DNA of 64,000 bases from Macrophomina tecta (Eukaryota; Ascomycota; Dothideomycetes; Botryosphaeriales; Botryosphaeriaceae). Shown in pieces: positions 23,693 to 35,800 of this stretch. Numbering within the stretch: position 1 is the stretch's first letter; each line of letters starts with the position of its first letter. The position numbers were made by a program, and so were the translations under genes. The notes under the pieces are model-generated. The model had not been told where the DNA came from, made no database searches, and saw only the letters and a list, made by a program, of their open reading frames with translations. The DNA lies in contig JAKSGN010000038.1 in assembly GCA_024180945.1 (NCBI GenBank), positions 2,418,001 through 2,482,000 on the forward strand, in the 5' to 3' direction.

Positions 23693-24677
23693 AGACAAGG
23701 CAGGTTGGTGGAGGACAGCTTCACTTAATTCTCAACAGTTCCAGAGACTTTTACCAGTCGGTAATTTCTGAAGAAGAAGCGCCAGGGAAGCAAACACTGT
23801 TTGACTTCTCCAGGCTTCCCCGCCACCCGGCGCGGCCGGCCGGCCTTGGGGGAGTCTAATTGGACCAGATGGGCTGAGCTAGAAATCGCGATCTGGCCAT
23901 TGCGATTCCGCCTGGCTCCCGACGGCGCGGGCCCGGTGACCAAAACGTTCGCGTGCAAGCATGGGCGGGCAATGCAAGTTTGATGCGGGTTCTTTGCGTT
24001 GATTTTCGAATACCCACTTCCTTGGTTCGGACCGCTTCCCGGTTTGGCGTTTGTTATTCGCGCTTCGCCCTGGCATGTGGGCATGAATTTCCCAATCTTG
24101 ATGCCGTTTCTTTTGGCTGCATGCTAGGCAGGTTGGAAGCATTGCGTTCTGCAGATCTCTTCACTTTTCTACTTCAAGCAAGATGTACGATACGAAAGCG
24201 ATTGAGCCGAGGAGCGAGCGAGCGAGCAAGTCGTTTTTGCAGTCATGATGGGTTTGTACAAGGGCTATAGTAGACAAAGGGACGCCTGAAAGGCACACAG
24301 AGTTGCATCCTCTGGACTTTTGAGGGCTCAGAGAAGGTGGTGGACGAATGTGTTTTGTTAGTTGCGTGAGACGCGCAGTTCGATTGTCTTAATTGCTTGA
24401 TGCCCAAACTCGTGCGATTTTAGGAACATTGTCAATGATGAACATCTTTTTTAAGTTTTTGGAGCTTGCGGCCTGAGGGCAGGTGGTTCGATGAGAAGGC
24501 TTGCGGCTGCTCAGACCTCCGCAGCGCCCCTGTCAGCGCCAAGCCGGCTGACGGGTGGCTTGTGCGGCGGAGAGTTGACGTCGGCCGAAATATCGCGAAG
24601 CTCAAGCTTCAACCGCACCCAGCACACGACTTCTCCTCCCTGCCGCCGCCGGACTCAGCCCTCGCGACACTGTCCCA
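23693..24677. other. Region between RhoGAP and PAM17
   Basis: These 985 bases contain the RhoGAP 3' flank and the PAM17 promoter. The last 200 bases are CT-rich and lead into the PAM17 start. I see no further gene. Confidence 0.5.
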
Positions 24678-25600
24678 ATGTTTTCGGCCACCGCTCTGCC
24701 CATCCGCTGCACTGCAGCAACGGCAGCGGCCGTCATCCGCCCTCGCGCTGCCCCCGCCGTGCGGCCCTGCTTCTCATCGTCCTGTTATAGCACCAAAACG
24801 GCGGCCGCAACGCCCGCACGCCCGTCCCAGCTCCTGCAGCTCTCCGCCAAACCCCCTACTGCTTCTGCTCGCAGCGCTCCCGCCAGCGTCTCTCGTTCCG
24901 TCACCGTCCGCCTCATCTCCACCCGCTCCGCTCGCGCCGCCGCCACAACCGCCAACGCGTCTTCCACAACAGCATCCTCCAATGCCGCCGCCGAGGCCGA
25001 CACACTGACCTGGAACCGCTTCCTTGCCCTCCGCAAGACGCGCCGCCGGCTCTCGCTCTTCTGCAGCATCGCTGCGGGCATCGCCTCGACGGCCGTCGGC
25101 GCCAACATCGTGCTCGGCTACGATATCGACTCATTTGGCGCGCAGACATTCGGCCTGGACCCGTTCGTTGTCATGGGCCTGAGCATGGTGGGGTGTGGCT
25201 GTGTGGGATGGTTGCTGGGTCCGGCAATCGGTGACGGCGTATTCAGGCTCATATACAGGCGGATCGGGAAACAGATCGCTGAGGTGAGTTCTAATCGCAC
25301 AACATGTTTTGCTAGTTTTGATGGGAATTCATTGCTGACCTGCTCTCGGTGCTGTAGAAGGAAAAGCAGTTCTTCCAGCGCATAAAGAAGTTCCGCGTCG
25401 ATCCCACCCAGTCCAGCTTGAATAACCCTGTCCCTGATTTCTACGGCGAGAAGATTGGATCGGTCGCTGATTACCGCAGGTGGCTGAAGGATCAGCGCGC
25501 ATTCAACCTAAAGACATCGGGGAGGCCGCGTGGTGGTGCTGGTGCGGTAGCGCTTGGTAAGAGGGCGAGGAAAACGTCAACGGTTGTTGGCGGCCGTTAA
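24678..25600 (+). CDS. PAM17: Presequence translocase-associated motor subunit Pam17
   Basis: Exons 24678-25283 and 25358-25600 encode 282 residues. Pam17 sits in the mitochondrial inner membrane and helps organise the TIM23 import motor. The first 110 or so residues are rich in Ala, Ser, Thr and Arg with almost no acidic residues, as expected for a mitochondrial presequence plus linker. The conserved part starts at LTWNRFLALRKTRRR and has two hydrophobic segments (SLFCSIAAGIASTAVGANIV and FVVMGLSMVGCGCVGWLLG) separated by DIDSFGAQTFGLDP. The second exon carries the family signature NPVPDFYGEKIGSVADYRRW and LKDQRAFN. The intron has a GTGAGT donor and TAG acceptor and is phase 0 between IAE and KEK. 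The N-terminal extension is longer than in yeast Pam17 (197 residues), but the match is unambiguous. Confidence 0.95.
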
Positions 25601-26429
25601 ATGGCATTCCACTTCTCGTTGTTTGGCGGAGCGCCCAATGGATGCTAGCCAATATTGTGGAACACACTGGCTGTCCGATTTGGGGTGATATTTTAAAGCA
25701 AGGGAAAGGTTCAGGCATTGGGATGTAGGGCTCTTCTTCTTGTGTTCCATCACTTTTTTCTACCGTCTCTCGATGCCATGAGGATGATTGCTTGTCTCAT
25801 TGTATAAACCCAGGTTTTGCAATGTTTTCGGTCGTGTATTCTCTACGAGTTTGACCGTCTGTAGTAGCAAGCAATGAAACATCTCCCTTCTCCTTGTTAA
25901 TATCTTTGTCATAGGCTGCTATCAATCGCTCTAAAGACCCAGATAGTGTGCTCGGTCGATTGTATACTGCACAAAGGTGTTAAAGATATTTAACGACCGC
26001 TATCTACCTTTCTTTGGGTTCATGCAGCTCGGGTCTCCGCAGAATGCGCGTCGTAAATTCTAGAGAATAGACCATTTGTTTCAGGACATTCACCTTGTCT
26101 TGTTTATACTCACCAGCATGGTACTCAAAGGCGGTGCCCTTCTGTTCAAATACTCCTCTCAGTGTACGCCTCATCTCCTACCTACTATCCTCTTTTTTGA
26201 TCACTCAAGTTCACTACTCACAAGATGTCTGTCATAGAGGACGACAAGACAACCATCATCTCACCTCCCACCTGCAGATGTTGGCACCTCGACCATTCTC
26301 CTCATGACTGTTTTGCGTACGTCATTTACGCGACCATCGACCTGCGAGCCGCCCGCTGCTGCATGTGCGTGACAGACATGATGCCCACGTCCATCCAGCT
26401 GCGCGATAACGTCTAGCATCACCACCACC

Positions 26430-26470
<41 letters not shown>

Positions 26471-26473
26471 CAT

Positions 26474-26505
<32 letters not shown>

Positions 26506-28376
26506 TTCCCACTATTCCCAGGCTCTCATCCGGGTCTAGAGCAATGGAACTATCATTTGGCAGAGCAGCAAGGTTCAACACCACAGACAAGGGCACCAGC
26601 CTCAACCGCCTACTGAACTGGTTTAGTCTTTCTGCATGCACGCATGTCACTTCTGGGGCTTGAATCGCAGAGGCTGTTGTTCAGGTAATTGCGCTGGACG
26701 AACGAGGCGCTCGATGCGAGACGGAAATTCGAGTTCGACGTCAGTGCTGGATTGGCGTTCTGTTTCAGCAACGGGATAGAAGATATGTGGAGGAAATTCG
26801 TGTCAGGGGTTGCAGTGAGCTGAGTGCCGGAGGAAAAGCGATGGTAGAGGCCTCGATGTTGAGGGAGGTTTCTGATGGGGACGGAGCTGGGACAGTGAGG
26901 GTTCTGATGCGGTTACAGTGCGTATTTATGCGATATCAAGAATAGTCTATGGAGCTGCTCGAGCATTTTTCTAGTGTGGCTAAGAGATATGTAATGCTTT
27001 GAAAAGTGAGGCATGTTTTTGATGCAAGATGCGAACGTGAGGGTGTGTGAGCTGACACTGCATCTCCCTCAAGACTGTCCATACCAGCAAATCTAAAAAG
27101 ACGAGTTTCTCCTTGACGAGAGCTTCATAATGAGGGCCCAAAGCCTATACTTCAGACTTTACAGAAGTTGATTAGTGCTTATAATATTCCTTGAGTAAGG
27201 AATCTAAAGAACATTCTACCTTGTGAGATTTAACACCAGGATGGGCAATTTCGTCAAGAGGAAAAAAAAAAAAAAAAAAAAAAACACACAGTTTAACCGC
27301 AAGCCTGTCTACTGCTCTAAGTTTACGCTGCCGCAGCTTCGGCGATTACCCAGTTGTCAGTGAGTGCCTCATCATGTTCCGTGCTGGCATGTCGACCTAC
27401 TACGCCATGGGAGCTGTATGTCCCAAGTAAACTGAAAATACGGAAATCGCCTCACCAAGCTCTTCCACCTACCGCGTAAACTCGGGTGCCTTTGCAGTTT
27501 TGGAAATATGCTTAGCAGCCCCGTTGGAATGGAATATTGTTGTTTACATAAATTAAGTGGCTACTTGCCAAATAGCGGTTGTCGCTCTCAGAACCCTAAC
27601 TCTTACCAAGGCCCAGGAGTATGTAGTACAAGTGGCGGTAAAGATGGGATCCATCAACATGAACTGTCCGATGGCATCCGAATGAACTATATGCCATACA
27701 CTCCTTTCTAGAATGTTTCCACATAATGCAAGATACAACGCGCCTCGTTCCCAGGGCAGCTGCAGGCTACCGGGCTGCACTAGGAGATCAGCAGACCTAA
27801 TAAACCGAAGCCATTAAGGTGATATAATGGTGCCATTCCATGTTCGGAAGAGACCTTGAGATGACGGGAAAACGATGTCGCGGGAACCTGGCCCATGGGC
27901 CTGAGAACGTGGACACGAATGCTCAAGTCTCCCATGTGTGCAACGGGCCGACTTTTGTCATCAGAGGTTGAGCGTCAGAGGACAAAGCATGCAGGGAGTC
28001 AAGGGATATTTCTTGCAGCTTTTTCAGCACCGTCGCTCCGTTAAAAGCAGCCGAGGCGTCCGTCGACCTGCTGCACCGCCCTGCACTCAGATCACCCACT
28101 CCCCGTACTGCTTTTCGCTGCACTTCCTGCACCGGTACACAAACAACTGGTCACTTGCGGACACGCTCTTAGCTCTTTGCCGTCGCCCCTCTAGTCCCTT
28201 GTGCACGCGCCGGACCCGCATCAGCAGTCGACTCCGCGACCGACGTTCGCAGCCAGCTGGCCACAAATCCCTTTAACCCTCCACCCAGCAAAACAACCAA
28301 CACCCCTCTCTATCACCACCACCACCACCACATCTTCCTCCATACAACTAGCAAAAGGAGAAGAACAAAAGAAAAA
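25601..28376. other. Gene-poor region between PAM17 and the tRNA-Gln pair
   Basis: I find no gene I can support in 2.8 kb. One short frame at 26225-26416 on the plus strand encodes 63 residues with five Cys (CRC, HDC, CCMC), but has no signal peptide or known family. A compound triplet repeat lies at 26420-26503 and a run of 23 A at 27262-27284. Confidence 0.5.
26420..26503. repeat. Compound trinucleotide microsatellite
   Basis: Four perfect triplet tracts follow one another without interruption: (CAC)7 at 26420-26440, (TAC)10 at 26441-26470, (CAT)4 at 26471-26482 and (CAG)7 at 26483-26503. The array lies just downstream of a short unrecognised frame and is not part of any gene I support. 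Each neighbouring unit differs by one base, which suggests growth from one ancestral repeat by point changes and slippage. Confidence 0.97.
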
Positions 28377-28474
28377 GGTCGCGCCGGGAGTCGAACCCAG
28401 GTTGCTGGAAAATTTTGAAACACATTCATCACAGGAATCAAAATCCAGAGTGCTAACCACTACACTACGCAACC
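28377..28474 (-). tRNA. tRNA-Gln (anticodon TTG) with a 27-nt intron
   Basis: On the minus strand the acceptor stem is GGTTGCG pairing with CGCGACC. The D arm contains TAGTGTAGTGGTTAGCAC. The anticodon stem CTGGA/TCCAG encloses the loop TTTTGA-T with anticodon TTG. A 27-nt intron sits one base 3' of the anticodon, the canonical position for eukaryotic nuclear tRNAs. The T arm has GGTTCGACTCC, a good internal B box. A run of five T follows directly downstream (28376-28372 read on the minus strand), which serves as the Pol III terminator. The body resembles fungal tRNA-Gln for CAA codons. Confidence 0.93.
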
Positions 28475-28671
28475 AATTTTAAAGATATTGTTTGCGGCCT
28501 CAGCCACTAAGTAGCGTGAGTTTGGGTGCTCCTCACGGCCCGGTATTTACCCTAAGCCGTAGAAACCCGCGGAACCACGTGCCTCTGAATCGAGGCACAA
28601 ACTGTTTTATGTTATATACACCTTTTGCCACAATCATACCCAGGTACTAGAAGAAGAAGAGCCTTTAAATG

Positions 28672-28755
28672 GGTTCTATAGTGTAGTGGCTAGCACTCGG
28701 GATTCTGACCACACCAGAGTATTCCCGCAACCCCGGTTCGATCCCGGGTAGGACC
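28672..28755 (+). tRNA. tRNA-Gln (anticodon CTG) with a 13-nt intron
   Basis: The acceptor stem is GGTTCTA pairing with TAGGACC. The D arm contains TAGTGTAGTGGCTAGCAC, nearly the same as in the divergent tRNA-Gln 200 bp away. The anticodon stem CGGGA/TCCCG encloses the loop TTCTGA-T with anticodon CTG. A 13-nt intron lies one base 3' of the anticodon. The T arm carries the B box GGTTCGATCCC. A TTTT terminator follows within ten bases. It decodes CAG. Confidence 0.93.
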
Positions 28756-30715
28756 TACGATCTTTTCTTTTGCTTTTTGCGCACAAGCGCGGTATGCAAA
28801 TGTGCTCTTTCTTTTGCTAGATAGAAAAGACAGTGTCCGAAATGCATTTCCTGAAACCGTAGATGCCCTCTTGCAGGGCCGGTTTCGCGAATCAAATTTC
28901 AAAATGTGAGGGGGTAGTTGAACACAAAAAATTTCTTCTTCGGAGGAGTGTGATTCTGCACCGCCCGTAACTCCTGCGTTTACCAGAGGAGCAAGCTTGG
29001 AAGTACGGTATCCCTAAGCTAACACTCTGCGCGGGTTATGCTGTACACATTTGTATCGTGATGATGGCCAGAAGTCGAGTACCCATTATCACTAGAATAA
29101 CCGTGATCAAGCAAACAATGAAAGGGTCTTCACGACTGCACAATAAAAGCCGAAGAGGCTAAGCGCACGCTCTTCTGCGCCAATCACCAATAAGAAGATG
29201 AAACGCAAGAGGAGGGTTAGTGATGACTATTTCTGATAAGGCAGATAACGGTTACAAATAACCACATCAACCCTCATAACCAACATTTGGAACTCAAGTC
29301 ATCTTCGCTCGATTTATGACAGTATGATAATTGGAAATTTCTCCTCGCTTCCACATTCAGCACAGTCACTAACAGGCCACAAGACGACTTTAGGGTGAGC
29401 CAGGCCGAAAGAGAGGCGGCTCCCGGTAGTATTGATACCAAAATGCACGAACACCGTATCGCTGAGAGATCTGAGGACGACCTGCAAGGCTCTTCGCCAG
29501 CGTACTCCACAAACTTCTATTGCTGGTAGCATGTAAGAGCATGGCTTCCGTCTATATGCTGGCATAACCATTGAGACCTTGTTGTGAGACGTGCGGGGGA
29601 ACGCAAAGCCGCAAAAAAATATTTTTTTTTTTTTTTCCCAAAATTTTTAATTTCTTGGAATTTTGCCAATGCGTAACTTGACAAGAGCAAGGCGCTTGGT
29701 AGCCCGAACACATTGAGGCGCCATCTCCTGCAATATATGAGATGATGCCCCTACCATACGAGAAGAAGGACCTTGCAAAGCCAAAACGACGGCAAAATTC
29801 ATGAATGGATTACAAACTGCACCAGTCATCTACACATGAACGGTACTAAGCCCTACAACCAGTTACGTCCATCCGCACGATTGCTTCCACTCACCATGAG
29901 TGGCAGACAGGAGACAGTCTCCCAAATTCAAGCGTGAAACCCAATCTTCTCAGAGCATAAGAGCGGAGATGTCTTCCGAGTTGAGGATCCAGCTATACAC
30001 ATATACACCGTGAGAGATACGCAAGCGCTCAGCACCTGCTACAACATGCGAAAGAAGTTTTGTATTCCCGCACCAGGTTTCCGCGTCGACTCTGAAGATG
30101 CCAACACAACAGAATAAGTCACCACGCAGCATATCAATACACCAAGTGAAGAAAGACCTCATTTCAATTGTCAATTATCTGCATTAGGAATGGCACCCCA
30201 CCAGTGGAGAAACCAACTTCCGAAGCATTTCCTATCACCACTCACTCACCCCAGACGGGAAAATTGCCAGAGCCGAAAGATAAGAGATAAACATGACGCT
30301 TTACTTTTCTTTTGCTGCCTCCACCTTGTTACTTTTTTGCCCTCTCTTCCAATTCTCCTTCCACACATCATTCCGAGTATTTACAGAGGTCATCAAAAAG
30401 AGAAAGGAGAGACATCTAGATAAATCCGTCCCAGGACCAAATGGAAAGGAAAAGAAAAGAGTTTTTGATTTTGAACCCCGAAAGAAAAGAGAGAAAAAAA
30501 CAAAAAGGCGTTTCATTTCCTTTCGTCATTTAGTAAGTTCTGGTCTGTAAAAATATCAATGTGTGTTCCTGTGCTCATCAAAAACCTGGGGGTTTTCATT
30601 CAGAGAGCCCAACCAGCCAACGTGCTACAAATGGTTGCAAGACTAGCTTCGGTTTGCGCGCGAGAAAAAGACGCAGCAACATCAATGCATTCACGCAGGA
30701 ATCTACTCCTGCTTC
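28756..30715. other. Gene-poor region between tRNA-Gln and sphingolipid methyltransferase
   Basis: No gene can be supported in about 2 kb. On the minus strand there are three separate short frames with protein-like composition: 29950-30174 (contains GIFRVDAETWCGNTKLLSHV), 29647-29829 and 29314-29571. I could not join them through clear splice sites and recognise no family, so they may be relics or chance. A run of 15 T lies at 29622-29636. The right end, from about 30200, is A-rich and should include the 3' flank of the methyltransferase gene. Confidence 0.45.
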
Positions 30716-32369
30716 TTAGCGCGGGGCAGCGTTGAGTGCACCCGAGATGTTGTACTGGGTGGGGACACCCTCAATACGGTGGGTGGAGTTGATGTTCTTG
30801 ACGAGGGTGATCTGCCAGCAGGTGGCACCACCCTGGCGGGAGATGATGGTCGAGTAAGCGAGGAAGTACTCCCAGATCCGGAACCAACGCTTGCCGTACT
30901 TGGCCTCTACCTTGTCGCGATTGGCCATCCAGTTACGGTACCAGCGCCAGAGCGTGGCCGAGTAGTGGATGCCGATAGTGTCGATGTGCTTGACCTCAAA
31001 ACCGGCTCCCTCGAGACGGTCGACGACGAAACCGAGAGGGGTCGAGGCGTCGGCGCCGGGGAAGATGTACTTGTTCATGAACAGACCCCAGATGAGGTCC
31101 TCGTACTGCCAGCTCTTGCGCAGACCAGCGATCTGAAGGAAGAAGATCCCATCATCGTCGAGCATGTCGTGAACCTGGCGGAAGAAACCAGCGAGATGAC
31201 GAATACCGACGTGCTCAGCCATCTCAAGACAGGTGATCTTGTGATAGCGGCCTTCAGGGACAGGAGTGTCGCGGTAATCCATGCACAGAATCTTGCTCTG
31301 CTCCTCAGAAATACCAGCACGACGGAGGCCTGAGTTACCCCAGGCAGTTTGGTTCTTTCCAAGAGTAATACCGGTGACGTGAGCACCACGGTGGACAGAG
31401 GCAAACTTGGCGAGGGTGCCCCAGCCGCAGCCAAGGTCGAGCATGCGCTCACCAGGCTTGAGCTCGATCTTCTCGCAGACAACGGCAAGCTTGTTGTCCT
31501 GGAGCTGCTCAAGAGTCTCCTCCTCATTAATGTTGGAGATGATGCCAGAGGTGTAGATCATACGAGGGCCAAGGAACCAGGCATAGAAGTCATCACCACG
31601 GTCGTAGTGGTCACGGACCTGCTCCTCGTCTAGACAATCCATTAGCAGGAAGAATGACGTAGAGTGGCACAAGGAGGAGCTTACCCTGCGAGCGAGTGTG
31701 CAGAATCACCTCGGGCATCATGCCAGTCAGGAAGAAGACGAAAAGGCCCCAGGTGAACTTGAAGCTGGCCCAGTCGTGGCGGTACTCCAGGATCTCCAGG
31801 CAATCACCCTTGAACTCGACCTCGCCATCGAAGTACTTCTCGTGGAAGGTGTGCATGGGGATCTTGTTCTTGCCATAGTACTTGTCACGGTCCTCCTCGT
31901 TGTTGAACTTGATGTAGTGCTCGACGGGTTTGCCCGGGTAGCGGGCCTTTTCGTTCTTGCGAGGAGCAAAGGTGGAGGCGACGGTCCAGAAGGCCATCAG
32001 AATGGGAATGGCGGTCAGAACGCCGAAGAAGATCCAGGTCTTGAGGCCACCGCCCACCTTGAAGGTGAAGTAGAGCGGGATGCCGCCGAGCAGAGCGAAG
32101 AGGATGTTGTTGTTGAAGCTGTCGCTGCCGGGGCCATCGGCGGGCAGAGGAGCATTCTTGATGGTGGGGTACTGCAGAGCAAGGGCGGAGGTTAGCGGGC
32201 GATGGAGTTTGCAGAGCCAATGGCTCGGTGGTGTGTTGTTTTTGGGCCGGAGAAAACTCACGTTGGTGGTGCGCACACCGTAGTTCTCGGCCGCCGGCGG
32301 AGTGTGGGCGGGAGGAGTCTCGATGAAGTCGAAGGACTCCTCGGAGGGAGCCTTGCTGGAGTCCGCCAT
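30716..32369 (-). CDS. Sphingolipid C9-methyltransferase
   Basis: Exons 32369-32262, 32171-31685 and 31629-30716 encode 502 residues. The enzyme methylates C-9 of the sphingoid base of fungal glucosylceramides using S-adenosylmethionine and belongs to the cyclopropane-fatty-acid-synthase superfamily; it is expected in the ER membrane. After a short acidic N-terminus come two closely spaced membrane segments (ILFALLGGIPLYFTF and WIFFGVLTAIPILMAF). The catalytic domain has VRDHYDRGDDFYAWFLGPRM, the SAM motif MLDLGCGWGTLA, and LEMAEHVG. The first intron (32261-32172) has a GTGAGT donor, CGCTAACC branch site and CTGCAG acceptor. It could be read through in frame (30 codons), but removing it restores the smooth junction RTTN-YPTIKNAPLP. 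The second splits an Asp codon. The start at 32369 is the first ATG before the conserved region. Confidence 0.94.
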
Positions 32370-32861
32370 CGTTGTGGGAGGAGACCAACGAGGAGATGGA
32401 GGGTTGGAGAACAAGAATTGTCTGCAGGTGAGGTGGGCGGACTGTCGCGGTGAGCGTGGGCCAGGGACTTCAGTAGTGATGAAGCTCGGACCGCCTTGTG
32501 CTCGGCCACGTTTCAAGCTCCCGTTCACTGGCGCCTCGACCACATTCAGTGGGGATCACCTGTGCGCGGCGCCCGTGGCCTCCGCCTGTGTTGCGAGCGG
32601 AGGCTGCGGCTGATGTACGGTCAATGTACTGTATATACATAGCTTCCAAGGGCCGGTCCAAAAAGCAAACAAAAAAAAAAAAAAAAAAATAGCCATCCGG
32701 GCAAACGGGTTGAGCGGTGTTTGGCTGCCGGCCGAGTGCTCCACCCACTCACGCAATTATGCTTATCGGCGCTAGCACCAACAAGTGCGATACACCTTGT
32801 TTATTCGGATTCCAAAAAGATTAGGTATCCACGGCGAAGCTATCCCAATCCGCGCTCCTCG
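32370..32861. other. Region between AP-3 delta 3' end and methyltransferase start
   Basis: This 492-base stretch holds the promoter of the methyltransferase gene and the 3' flank of the AP-3 delta gene. A run of 19 A lies at 32671-32689. I see no gene. Confidence 0.5.
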
Positions 32862-35800
32862 TCACTCTTCTGTGCCCGCAGTTCCCGCGGCCGCCTCTCC
32901 ACCATCGACCAGCACCGCCCGCCTCTTTTTCTTCTTCTTGGGCTTAGCTTCCTGCGTTGCACCCTCGCCCACCCCTGCCCCTTCCGTCGCTGCTGGGGCT
33001 GCGTCCTCCAGCTTCTTGACCTTCTTCTTTTTCTTTTTGACCACCGTTGCTTCTCCCTCGGCTTTCTGGCCTCCTTCAGCTGCCGGCGCCTGTGTTGGCT
33101 CTTCCTTGCTCTCCTTCCTCGTGGTCTTCTTCTTCTTTCTCTTCACTAGCTGTCCTTCCGGTGGCACATCCTTCGCCTGGATGCGCTCGCTTGCCCGTTG
33201 CATCTCTAGCCTCAGCTTCTCGACCTCCTTCAAAGCCCTCGCCATCTCCGCCTCCTCAGCCTCACGACGTTCAAGATCAAGCTTGCTGTTCCCAGTCTCT
33301 TCGAGAGATAGAGATGCGAGCCCCGTAGAATCCACTTCGAGAAGCGACTTCTTTCCCTTTGTCTGCGCTGGCCGAGTTAGCTCAGGACGCGATGAGTCTG
33401 ACGCTTGACCCGGCTCGTCGGGCCCAAGATTCTCGTCAGTGAGAATCTCAAAGTTCTTGCGCACTTTCTTCTTGCGCTGCTGCGTTGAGATGTCTGATCT
33501 CGACCTGTAGTCGCCGCCAAGTCGTTCTCTTGTTTCCAGATCCAAGTCCATGATTGGTATTGAGTCAATGTCTAAGTCGTCGCCGTTGTTTGTCTTGAGT
33601 ATGTTGTGGAGTGGTGTTGATGTTCCTGACCTCTCGTCCTCTGTGGGGATGTAGAACGGATCATCCTTGTTTCTTGCCCTTCGTTCGGCCTTTCTTCTTG
33701 CAAGAATGTCCGGATCAAGGTATTCTTCCTCCGCGCTTGCTTGGTAGGACTTTGGTTCTGCTTCAGCGAAATCAAGCCGGTCAGCTGCAGCCTCTGACGG
33801 GACGTGGGCAGCGGTTCGTTGGTTGTAGAACTGATAGACATCGTCTTCATCAGGCTCCATGAAGGAATCGTAATCAGCCTTCCGCAAAAGATTTGGTAGA
33901 TCTGGGTTAATGGGCGTGTCGAGGTCCAGCTCGTCAGGAATCGGAACCTTCTTCTGTGCACCTGGTGCGACTGGATTCAGTTCAAATCCAGTGAACAGAG
34001 AAGGGATGGCCTGCGTAAGGAGTAATGGAGGGTCGACGAAGTCACCATCGCGTGGTCCAGCTTCATGCCCAGATGCTGCCTCTGAAGCTAGACGCATCAG
34101 CTCGAGATATTCCACAGCACGTTCCTGAACCTCGAGGTTAGGGTGCATGGCTAGAGGCTCCAGGAAATGAATAATCCTAGCCATGAGTAGGATCAGGGTC
34201 GACTTTCGTTCTGCCGTCCACGAAATCTGTTCATTCGAACAGAGGGACGCAAAAACCTTTGGTACTGCCTGAATGTAGATAGCCAGGATATGATGCGGGA
34301 GAAGGCTCGATGACGAGTGCATAAGCGAATTCAGCACACCCTCCGGGTTGGTCAGAAGGGATGCATATTCTCCTACGATCCAAGCAGCAGCACCCAAGAC
34401 TCCTTGCCCACCATTGCCAGACGAAGGAAACATTTGGTCTCGGCGGTCAACCAGTATGAGCGACTGTGCGGCCTCTGTTGCCTCTGATCGAACTGCCCTC
34501 ACACGGACAGCTACATTTTGAAGCTCTCTCCCGATTTCGAAGGAAATGTCGTCCTTGTCGCCCATGGAAGTGCCATCCGACTCGGGCATATCTTCGTCCA
34601 ACAATGCCGAGCTTGAAGACGGCGAAACGCGTACTAATTGGACAAGCACATCGATGTACCAGTCGAAGTCATTAATGTTGGCATACGTGTCTCTTGAGCA
34701 CATCTCAAGGATTCCCTTGATGACCTTGATCCGGTAATCCTCCGGAAGTGGCGGTGTTTGGTCCGACCTCTTCTCCCGGCCACGGAGTGACTCTTCTGCC
34801 TCATCATCAGATGGTTCGGCAGTAGGCACGACACCTTCATGGTAGCCGCGGTCATTCATTGGATCATCCAACGCAGATGCTCTTGGGGCATTCCGAAGCT
34901 GTCGAATGAGCCTGCCGACAATGATAGTGAGGTTATCTATATTGACCATGCCGATGACCAAACCAAGTGCTTGAGATCTAATTGAAATGTCCAGGTCGTC
35001 AATGCACTCGAGAATGACGTCTTGATGTAGGGCCACCAGATGTGGGTGTGAACGAACTATCTTATCCAGAGCTAGGAGCGCGACATATTTCACTAACGGT
35101 ATTAGCCAGGTCAATGCTAGAGGAGGTTGAACTCACAGTTCGGATCTCCTTCAACCACCAGCATCCCCCGAAGCTTTCCAACGCATAGACGGGCGATTTC
35201 GTCGCCTTCTGTGGTGCCTTCGGCGCCCTCAAGAATGCCACCTTGGATAATGCCATTAATGCATTCATATAGGAGCGACATGGCGGGAGTCGTTTTAATG
35301 ATTGATGTGAGAGGCGGGAGTAGCTTCTTAATAAGACGGGGTTCGAGAGGGGTTAACGTAGCAAACAACTTGATGATTTTGATGGCCATCCAGTTGTTAC
35401 CACCCTGGACTAGCAGATCGAAGAGACGGGGAGCCAGTGGCAAGAAATCCTGGGGCCTTCTCCATCCCAGCTCGCAAACTACGTTAACAATTGCAGCAGT
35501 CACGCTCGGATCCTCGTCTTCGTCCAGTAATCTCTCTTTGATCTTGGGCCACGCGGGCCGCAAAGTCTCAGGATATACCAAGGCTAAGCGGTAAAGTGTG
35601 ACAACAGTTTTCTTGCGAATAGACGCATGCGAGTGTGTGAGGCGCGGTAGTAGGTCGGAGAGAAGCGAGTTCGCCATAGAGGGGTTTACGACATGTGGAA
35701 TGGCCGTCAACGGTAGAATGATAGTCGTCGGCTGAGGGGAGCTCAAATCCTGCGAATGGTAAGCACAGAATTTTTCGTATTAATCCCCAGCAGCCTACCT

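Noticed and set aside
26420..26503. Triplet array considered as a CRISPR-like or coding repeat
   Set aside because: There are no spacers, and no supported gene contains it. It is a plain microsatellite.
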